DNA of 16,563 nucleotides from Mycogone perniciosa (Eukaryota; Ascomycota; Sordariomycetes; Hypocreales; Hypocreaceae): contig JAOALB010000247.1 in assembly GCA_025331125.1 (NCBI GenBank), positions 1-16,563 of the forward strand, in the 5' to 3' direction. The notes under the pieces are model-generated. The model did no database searches, was not told the origin of the DNA, and worked only from the letters and a program-made list of their open reading frames with translations. Below, in pieces: positions 9,920-16,563 of this stretch; within the stretch, counting starts at the first letter, position 1, and each line of letters begins with the position of its first letter. A program made the translations under genes and the position numbers.

Positions 9920-11035
9920 CTCCATACTTGATAGATAGTTAGGCTGATATTTTGGACAGACAAGGTTGGAAGCAACCTTATGAGTTTTGGGGTTGTGACA
10001 AGAGACTCTTGAAAACAAACGTGGTGACAGTGCGCGTAAATATCCAGGGGCAACACAGTGTGAGAAAATCACAGGACAAGGATAGGATGCGACCTGCCCG
10101 TCAGGGGCTGGCCCAGTGAGTTTCAATATCCCCTCCATCTTGGAATTTGGAAGATACAGATAAAATGGGATTTGACAAGGCGGTGTTGGTATTGGTGTTG
10201 AGTTGTCTTCGCCTGTTGCTACATACGGGGTAAAGTCGTGCTATGCGAGTTGTTCCGATCATGAACTGTTTCGAAGGGTTCCAGGGAGGCAGACTAGTTG
10301 ACATAATCGCGCCGTTGGGTGAAAGATATTTCCAAAAGAAGGCATATTTTGCGTCATACGAGACGAGATGTATATTTTAAGGTGGATAATAAGGCCGATT
10401 TGTATGACAAACACCAAGATATTCTCGTCGTTCCGGCTGAGTCTATTATTGATGCCCCATTACATGTTATTGGTAAGCTGGGCAACTAACTGCAAGTCTG
10501 CACAAAGTGAGGCTGTGTGACACCAAGATTCTGGCGAAGACAAAACGTCTAGATACCAAGAAGACGCAATCATTTGATTGGGGAGTGAACGCCAGCGCCT
10601 GCTTGGTAGTCGCGTTACACGACAGTCGGTGGGTCATCGGGAGGAACTCGGTCTGATGGCAACGTGGACGCAAATTGTGAGCAATTGGTGATGCATTCGC
10701 CAAGATCCGAGCACTGCCAGTCGTCAGCTCCCCCATGGCTTGATTGATAAAACAGCACGGTAGCAAAAGCCCTCCGCAACGCAATGGAGGTTCTGTCAAA
10801 AGAGGCAGACGCATCTGCAAGGTCCGTGTCCAGTGGGGGACTTGCGGAGCATGAAACCCATTATGGAGGGAGCGCACGATTTCCCCTGCATCCGCGGCTT
10901 GATGCTGAGCCTATCACGGCTTGTGCTCGAGACGCCGTCGAATCTCAAAACCTTGACATGTCCGGGGGGTCCAATTGGAGGGCGAGCGCCGAATTGGCTA
11001 TACTCCGCGTGTTCCGTCCTCGTATGTGATTTGTG

Positions 11036-11044
11036 TACTCCGTA
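11036..11044. repeat. TACTCCGTA motif copy
   Basis: A single exact copy, with the partial inverted copy TACGGAG at 11075-11081, about 350 bp before the ATG-free SHO1 leader begins. Confidence 0.55.
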
Positions 11045-11365
11045 TTAGCAGCTGTTCGGGTCAATCCGCCATTGTACGGAGGGAACAAGAAGGTTGCGCT
11101 CGCATGGCCAGACGGTGTATCGTTCACTGGTGAGAACGAGGAACTGGTGGTTGATTAGTGGACGGCATTCCCCAGAAGGGCTCGCATCAGCAGCCAGCCT
11201 CCCTGTGGCGCGCGCAACAACAATTGAAGCGCCTCGATGACCAAAGCCAGCCAAGCCAACCAACGAACAATCTCTTTGTGTCCGCGTACGAGTGAGTAAC
11301 CCGACTGCAGATTCACGCTGTACGAGTAGACTGGCGCCAGAATAGCGCTCCGTATTGGAACCTAA

Positions 11366-11381
11366 TACTCCGTACTCCGTA
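11366..11381. repeat. Overlapping tandem of TACTCCGTA
   Basis: Two exact copies, 11366-11374 and 11373-11381, share two bases. They sit at the upstream edge of the SHO1 promoter/leader region. Confidence 0.65.
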
Positions 11382-11538
11382 GATGGGGGGCCCGTTAGCA
11401 ATTAGCAGCAGGCTCGTCTGTGCCTTTCATTTCGCGCATCCGAGCCACCATACTACGTGATACGTACCTCCTACAGGCAGTGCTAAGCACCCTCCTAAGC
11501 ACTCCCGCTCCCCCAGCAGCTTACACCCAGTGACCACC

Positions 11539-11560
11539 TACTACTAGTACCTTAGTAGTA
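11539..11560. repeat. Inverted repeat TACTACTA/TAGTAGTA
   Basis: 8-bp arms at 11539-11546 and 11553-11560 separated by GTACCT, followed by CCTAGG. In the upstream part of the SHO1 promoter/leader; it could be a protein-binding site or chance. Confidence 0.5.
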
Positions 11561-11865
11561 CCTAGGTAGCCAGTCAGCTCACCAGCCAGCCAGCCCAGCC
11601 CTTTTTCGCCCTTCTCCCTCCTGTCTATCTCGTCTCCAAATTCCACTCCCAGGCCTCACTTCTCTCTTCCCAGGGCTGGGCAAAATCCTTCGCGCTTCCT
11701 CCTCTTCGGCCGCGATTCTCCATCCATCTTCTTGTTTTCCTTTCTCTCTTCCCCGGCTTCTTTCAGATTCGCTTCTTACCAAAAGAAAAAGAAAAAACAC
11801 GATCGAGACGCCCACCGAGACACATCTTACTCGACAATCAAGGGACCCCGTCCGCTGTCTTACCG

Positions 11866-11885
11866 TTTGGTTTGGTTTGGTTTGG
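11866..11885 (+). repeat. (TTTGG)4 microsatellite in the SHO1 leader
   Basis: Four exact tandem TTTGG units followed by a TCTGG variant. A short satellite in likely leader sequence; its length may vary between strains. Confidence 0.8.
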
Positions 11886-12392
11886 TCTGGTGCTTCATCA
11901 ACACGCGCCCGTTACTCTGGACCGTGCTGCGTCTTTGTGCGGCCTGGCGATCACAGACAGCACCATATCTGAGGTCTGATCTGATCCGACATCTTCCAAG
12001 TTCTTTACCAGCCAGCCCTGTCCTGCCGCCAATCAACAAACTCCATCAGCGCCGTTACCGTGTCTTGCCGGCAGCCCATCCTTTTCTCTTCTTCCTCTGC
12101 CCATCTTGCGCGTTTCCAAGACGGTCCATTGGGACTCACCAGAGCGTCTGCTGGCCGTGTCGCCTTCTTTTTCGTCTCGCTTTTTCCACTGCTCCTCTCG
12201 GCTGCGCCGACAGTTGCATCCATTCCCGGCAATCTCCGATCACGACTGAGTTGACTTGACGTTACGCTGATCAACGACCGATCCTTGACGACGACGAAAA
12301 CAACACTCCTTTGCCAGCATCCACCATCACCAATCGCCGCGCGTCACCTGCTGCGTCAAACCCTTCTCGACTAAAACTTCCGAGCGTTCCTT

Positions 12393-13463
12393 ATGCCACC
12401 TTACGGTTCCGTCAACTCGCCGTCGTTGCTCAAAATGGATCCGTCAAACCCCTATCGTCGGCGAAGAGGAGTCCAGCTGGGCAATATCCTAGGCGACCCT
12501 TTTGCGCTGGCAACCACCTCCATTGCAATGGTCCGCTCTCTTCCCATCCTCAATATCGACGTCATGTGCTCGGACTAACCAAAAGTTCTAGCTCGCGTGG
12601 ATAATTACATTCGTCTCATGCATCATCTCTCAGCTACAGGAAACAAGCGACAACCCATTCCCCAAATTCGCATGGTGGGCAGTGATATACAGCTTCTTTC
12701 TGATTTCAGGCATCTTTTTCGTCGTGGCCAGCGATTCGATCCAGACCTACCATGTCGCAATTACGGGATATCTAGCGGGAGACATGGTGCTTGTGACGTC
12801 GTCAGTCAACTCATTGGTCTACTCCAAGAGCGGCGCGAGAGAGGCTGCAGCTGCTGGCTTCATCCTCCTGTCTATGGTGGTGGTGCGTATCCGTGTTCCT
12901 ATGCTATGCTGTGATTTTGCATGCTAACAGATGTGCGACAGCTTGTCTGGATCCTTTATTTCGGATCTACCCCAGCCGCCACACCGCGTGCCTTCCTGGA
13001 TTCGTTTGCCTTGGCGAAAGAGTCGTCCCCAATGCAGCGGCGAACCATGAGCGGCTATGGGGGAACTGGCCGTCCCGAGACTTCGAATTCCGTTCAGCCA
13101 CCTCAGATGTACACCTCCGCCCAGCTCAACGGCTTCGAGAATCCCTCGCCTGTTGGTGGCGCTTCGCAAGTCGGCGGTGGCCGTGCCTCCAACGTGCCTG
13201 CATTTGGCAGTGCCAATCCTCCACAGCCGGCGACACAAATCAAGGTGACAAGCCCTGACACCGAAGTCGTCCCCCCGACCGAGTACCCCTATCGAGCAAA
13301 GGCCATCTACAGCTATGAGGCTAATCCCGACGATGCCAACGAGATTTCCTTCACAAAACACGAAATCCTGGAAGTCTCCGATGTCAGCGGGCGGTGGTGG
13401 CAGGCGCGAAAAGAAACTGGCGAGACCGGTATTGCGCCAAGTAACTACCTCATTCTGTTATGA
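12393..13463 (+). CDS. SHO1: High-osmolarity signalling protein Sho1 (4-TM osmosensor with SH3 domain)
   Basis: Plasma-membrane scaffold that recruits the MAP kinase kinase Pbs2 through its SH3 domain, feeding the HOG osmostress cascade; in plant- and insect-pathogenic fungi it also acts in surface sensing. Three exons, 12393-12530, 12592-12882 and 12942-13463, give 316 residues. After RRRRGVQLGNILGDPFALAT come four membrane helices (about 37-60, 73-93, 101-122, 131-150), a Ser/Pro/Gly-rich cytosolic linker, then a full SH3 domain (about 257-316) with the ALYDY-like AIYSYEAN, the WW pair of GRWWQARKE and the closing G-I-A-P-S-N-Y. A second in-frame ATG at 12435 (MDPSNPY) has much better context (AAAATGG versus C at -3 for 12393) and would give 302 residues; both may be used. 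12393 was chosen because it is the first ATG after the leader and its codons look coding. Intron 1 has the rare donor GTCCGC. Confidence 0.96.
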
Positions 13464-14770
13464 GCTACGACATAAAACGGTGTGCATTATGGGGAGGGCT
13501 ATAAAGCTGCGACTGTCTGATTAACCGGCCTGGGAGAATGAAGAAGCAAGCCTTGACCTATCTGTTGTGTTTTTCTTCTTCTCACACATGTGCTTTCTCT
13601 CTCCCTCCTCCCTCTTCCTCCTTTTTTTCCCTTGTGTTTTACGCCTTTAGAGTCACGACTCCCGGGGATTTTCTTCTGTCGCGCAATCGGGTTAGGGATA
13701 TGTATTGGATGGAGTACATTTGGACGAGACCACTCACAAACAGCCCCTTGATGGCTACATTGGCATCATTTTTTCCTGGTTTTTTCTGGCTTTTTTTTTG
13801 TCGCTACTACTACCGCCGTCGCTTCTCTGATTCATACTACTACCCATCCTGCCATCCACATACAAAGACGGTCGTTTCTTCTTCAACCACCTTCGTTTTT
13901 TCTTCCCACATGCCATCCTTCTTGCTACTTTTTATACCTTGTTCATTCTGTGCAAGAACTGGTGGATTCAGGCTACGAAACTGAGGTGGGGGAGGGTCAT
14001 ACGAGTGCAAAGAGAGGAGTACCTACGTTATTGAACTGTTGTTTGTTGTTACTGCGAAGGAGAGAAAGGTGGGGGCTGGAAACGAAAGCAAATAAGGGAC
14101 TGGCGCCGTTTTTTGGTAGAAAAAGTAGGGTCAATATCCGCCCATACTACGGGATGGGGTGATGTTGGAATGAAAGCTTGAAATGATAGCTTATTGCACA
14201 TATACTATATCGCTGTGGTATCGTGAAATTACTAGGGAGTCTTCAGTGAAGAGTAATTGCGGACACTGGCTGCGACGTCCGAGACTATCGAATTACCAAA
14301 AACGGAAGTTCACGAGGCATGCACGAAGGGGCTAAGGATGCAATTTGATCATCTAATCCGTACTCGTACTATCATACGTTTGTGGCCCAAAATAGGCAGG
14401 ATTCTGATCCAGGCCAGACAGAAAAAAGGGAGGGTGTTTGGTCGAGAACTCGAGACACAGCTGGCTTACGCAAGGGGCGCGCACCATCGGAGCCTGGAGG
14501 ACGGGGCGTCGCGCGCCGGACCGGCATGTGGGTAGGGTAGCCCGGAGACGAGGGTATCGTGAAAGCCGACACTGCCGATGGTGGTGGAAGTGATGGTCGG
14601 TCGTCTCTCTTTTTTGGGTCCTGTTGCTGGTGGCTGGGACATATCTCTGGAGGATCGAGATTACGTTTCGTTTGCTCAGTCCGGAGATGACGGCGAGTAC
14701 AATCCACTTGTCCCCGTCGCATTGGCGATTTCACGATGTTTGTTCATGGCATTGGAGAATGTTGACATCA
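13464..14770. other. Convergent 3' region between SHO1 and SPC19
   Basis: 1.3 kb with no recognised gene. The first 500 bases are very T/C-rich (runs near 13600-13640 and 13770-13800), consistent with a SHO1 3' untranslated region. The 148-codon open frame at 13538-13984 translates this pyrimidine-rich DNA into Phe/Ser-rich low-complexity sequence and is not credible. The partial motif TCCGTACTCGTACT lies at about 14357-14370. Confidence 0.5.
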
Positions 14771-15398
14771 TCACTCCAGGCGTTTTCTCAGTTCTCTCTC
14801 CTTTTGGAGGACTTCAAGCTCCAGTCTCTCAATGCCATAGCGCAGAGCTTCTTTCCGTTGACACACGATTCTGGCACGTAATTTATCCTCTCCACGGAGC
14901 TGTCGGCCTTTCCCAGATGGTAATTTTGATGCACCACGATGTGATGGTTCATCGGGCCGCGCAAGACGTCCCTGCTGCAACTCTGCGCGAGCTTTCAGCG
15001 TCTCAATGCGGCGCTCTTGGCGCTCGACCTGAGCATCAGCCCGAGAGAGCAGAAAAGAAATGTACGGCCCAATCTCGTCGCGCAGAGAAGCCTCTGCGGC
15101 GGCAAGTGTGGGCTGGGGAATAAGTTCGTAATGCTACAAGGCGGACAGGCCCAAGGGGAGGGGTGGCCCATGTTAATGACGAGTCACACAGAGAAAGGAC
15201 GGGGTTGCCAAATTCAGGTGGCAAATGGACATCACATACGCGAACTGTCTTGAGGACATTGATGAGGCGAGGAAAGTCAGAGACCCCATTATCGAGAGTC
15301 TCTACGGACGCCTCGAGGAATTTGAGGGATGTGCGTAGGGAGGAGACGCAATCGGCATAGGTGGCAGCACCGCCGATGGTCGCCGTGGTCATAGCCAT
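14771..15398 (-). CDS. SPC19: DASH/Dam1 complex subunit Spc19
   Basis: Subunit of the fungus-specific DASH (Dam1) ring that couples kinetochores to spindle microtubules. Two exons, 15398-15240 and 15133-14771, join in phase 0 to give 173 residues; the intron is 106 nt with donor GTATGT and acceptor TTGTAG. The conserved N-terminal core runs from YADCVSSLRTSLKFLEASVE (14-33) through DNGVSDFPRLINVLKTVR, and exon 2 continues with HYELIPQPTLAAAEASLRDE (54-73), IGPYISFLLSRADAQVERQ and IETLKARAELQQGRL, all typical of Spc19. The rest is highly charged and likely coiled coil (about 135-173), with a Ser/Gly/Lys-rich linker at 113-130. A second ATG two codons downstream (15392-15390) is an equally possible start. 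It is convergent with SHO1 with no sign of shared function. Confidence 0.93.
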
Positions 15399-15758
15399 GG
15401 GTTCGGAGTTCACGATGCCGAAGAAACTGGCGGAGCTTGGAGGAGAGGGAGAAGACAGGCTGTTCAGTGGCAGCCTCTGGTCGAAGAATGCTGAGTCCTG
15501 GTCTGGCGTCGTGCCTCTGTCTTGTCTTATCCCGTATATGCTGGCGTGTCTCGTATCGTGTGGTCCAGCTTTGCGCTGAAAGGCTTCGTTTTCCCACGGG
15601 GTTCCTTTGAGGCGTCCTGGTTGGCCAGGCAGTCGCGCAGTTTGACCTGTTGTGCAGCTTGACGCCCTTGCAGATAGCGTAGGGTGATGATTGATTTTGT
15701 TGTTGTTTTCGAGTTGAAGTTGCTGCCCCGCGACAAGTCAGACCCAAGATCTACAAAG

Positions 15759-15767
15759 TACGAAGTA
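15759..15767. repeat. TACGAAGTA motif copy
   Basis: An exact copy of the inverse form of the dispersed motif, 30 bp before the hairpin made of further copies. Confidence 0.6.
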
Positions 15768-15797
15768 CCCCACTGTATTGCGTCTGGTACGTGCCTT

Positions 15798-15831
15798 GGT
15801 ACTCCGTACTCTACTTCGTATACGGAGTACC
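15798..15831. repeat. Hairpin built from dispersed motif copies
   Basis: GGTACTCCGTA (15798-15808) and TACGGAGTACC (15821-15831) are perfect 11-bp inverted repeats. The 12-nt spacer includes TACTTCGTA (15812-15820), so three copies of the motif family lie within 34 bp. It is about 400 bp upstream of the SPC19 start. Confidence 0.75.
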
Positions 15832-16489
15832 TCTATTAACTGAATATTATCGACCTCGTCCAACTTCCAACTTCTACCTCACTCTCGCCTCTCATGTCTC
15901 ACCATGATGACAGAGTTTATTCTCTCTGGAATGTGACAACTGCATGCCAGGTTGCCTTCTCTCCTTTCGGCCGCTACTACCGAGTGGGCGGTTAGCACCA
16001 GCCTCTTTGCCTTGACACTTGGGATTTGGCCAGTCCCTTGGTATCTCTCATTGTTCATCTTCACCCAAAGATTTGGCGATCCATCGATCTCCATTTGAGG
16101 GCCAGGACATATCGATCACCCACATCATCGGGCTTGATCTGCATGCATGTATTGCAGCTCATCATCTCTAGATGCGTCTGAACCCACAGAGTGTCATATT
16201 AACTTCCGACTGTCAGCAAGTGTCTGGGGCGTCCATCCGCTCAACCCAATCGCATGTTCGGCTTGGGCCCCTTGCTCATTGGCGGCAGAAATGCTGTTGA
16301 CTCGGTCTGAGCATGCCAGCGAAGGCATCGTGAGATGACGCGCGCCCTTTACTGAGGGAGCTAATCGGCAATGGGGTGCCATCGTGACCACCAGAACAGG
16401 GGCTATGCATCTCTCTTCTGCCCAAATTTAACCTCGTTCAGATCTCACGATGCATCCATTTCCGACGATTTGTCCTCCCAGATCACACG

Positions 16490-16490
<1 letters not shown>

Positions 16491-16563
<73 letters not shown>
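16491..16563 (+). repeat. 73-nt uninterrupted poly-G run at the end of the sequence
   Basis: Every base from 16491 to the last position is G. It abuts ordinary intergenic DNA with no transition. Such a tract at a sequence end is most simply an assembly or read artefact (dark-cycle G calls in two-colour sequencing), though a true G tract that stopped the assembly cannot be excluded. It is not a fungal TTAGGG telomere. Confidence 0.9.

Larger units (their letters stand above)
8688..11386. other. 2.7-kb intergenic stretch, no gene recognised
   Basis: Open frames of 129 (8691-9080 plus), 131 (10138-9743 minus) and 136 codons (10877-10467 minus) exist, but none shows a domain, a signal peptide or credible intron-joined extension. 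The DNA holds short palindromes (8889-8902; 9534-9545) and copies of the dispersed motif (9911-9919, 11036-11044, 11366-11381). The right part is probably SHO1 upstream regulatory DNA. Confidence 0.5.
11387..12392 (+). promoter_or_regulatory. SHO1 promoter and long ATG-free 5' leader
   Basis: About 1 kb without a single ATG on the SHO1 strand, directly before the first SHO1 start codon. Much of it is pyrimidine-rich (for example 11600-11770 and 12060-12200), as is common around fungal transcription starts and in leaders. It contains a TACTACTA/TAGTAGTA inverted repeat and a (TTTGG)4 run. Where transcription starts within it cannot be told from sequence, and a spliced leader intron is possible. 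Confidence 0.65.
15399..16490. promoter_or_regulatory. SPC19 upstream region and right-end intergenic DNA
   Basis: The part next to SPC19 should contain its promoter and leader. The rest, up to the poly-G run, shows no recognisable gene: minus-strand frames at 16094-15879 (71 codons) and 16391-16194 (65 codons) have no known motif. A cluster of dispersed motifs lies at 15759-15831. Confidence 0.45.

Noticed and set aside
10467..10877. 136-codon minus-strand open frame
   Set aside because: No motif, no good start codon, and no plausible exon partners; likely chance.
11732..12259. 175-codon plus-strand open frame in the SHO1 leader
   Set aside because: It has no ATG and translates pyrimidine-rich leader DNA; no domain is visible.
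13538..13984. 148-codon open frame after SHO1
   Set aside because: Low-complexity Phe/Ser translation of a T/C-rich 3' region with no homology signal recognised.
1..16490. tRNA genes, CRISPR arrays, bacterial operons, transposase or reverse transcriptase genes
   Set aside because: No B-box-like tRNA sequence, no regular spaced repeats and no transposase or reverse-transcriptase motif was seen; spliced eukaryotic genes rule out a bacterial origin. A tRNA scan and a translated search would be decisive.
16491..16563. Poly-G as a telomere
   Set aside because: Fungal telomeres are TTAGGG-type repeats; an uninterrupted G run with no T or A does not fit.

Overview
The window looks like a contig from the nuclear genome of a filamentous ascomycete (Pezizomycotina, most likely Sordariomycetes/Hypocreales). 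The reasons are gene models split by short GT-AG introns (mostly 49-106 nt) with CTAAC/CTGAC-type branch sites, fungus-specific products (Sho1 osmosensor, DASH subunit Spc19), long pyrimidine-rich leaders and base composition near 50% GC. It ends in 73 consecutive G, so the right edge is probably a contig end rather than a natural boundary.

Six genes were rebuilt exon by exon; every model closes in frame. From left to right: NAD(P)HX epimerase NAXE (minus, 7 exons, 3475 to 2241); mitochondrial ribosomal protein bS16m (plus, 2 exons, 3865-4271), divergent from NAXE over a 389-bp shared promoter; a vacuolar amino-acid transporter of the AVT5/6/7 type (minus, 5 exons, 6687 to 4889), convergent with MRPS16; a dynactin p24-like subunit (plus, 2 exons, 8012-8687), divergent from the transporter; the HOG-pathway membrane protein Sho1 (plus, 3 exons, 12393-13463); and the DASH kinetochore subunit Spc19 (minus, 2 exons, 15398 to 14771), convergent with SHO1. 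These are ordinary housekeeping and signalling genes, not a cluster with one shared function.

The rest is intergenic: about 1.9 kb at the left end, 2.7 kb between the dynactin gene and the SHO1 leader, and about 1.1 kb at the right end. No convincing further gene was recognised there, apart from one low-confidence cysteine-rich small ORF (1933-2130). The intergenic DNA carries a recurrent 9-bp motif, TACTCCGTA/TACTTCGTA and reverse complements, often in overlapping or palindromic clusters.

No clearly new biological system was found. The most interesting signals are the roughly 1-kb stretch upstream of SHO1 with no ATG on the coding strand, the two in-frame SHO1 starts, the dispersed palindromic motif family, the unusual GTY splice donors, and the terminal poly-G run.
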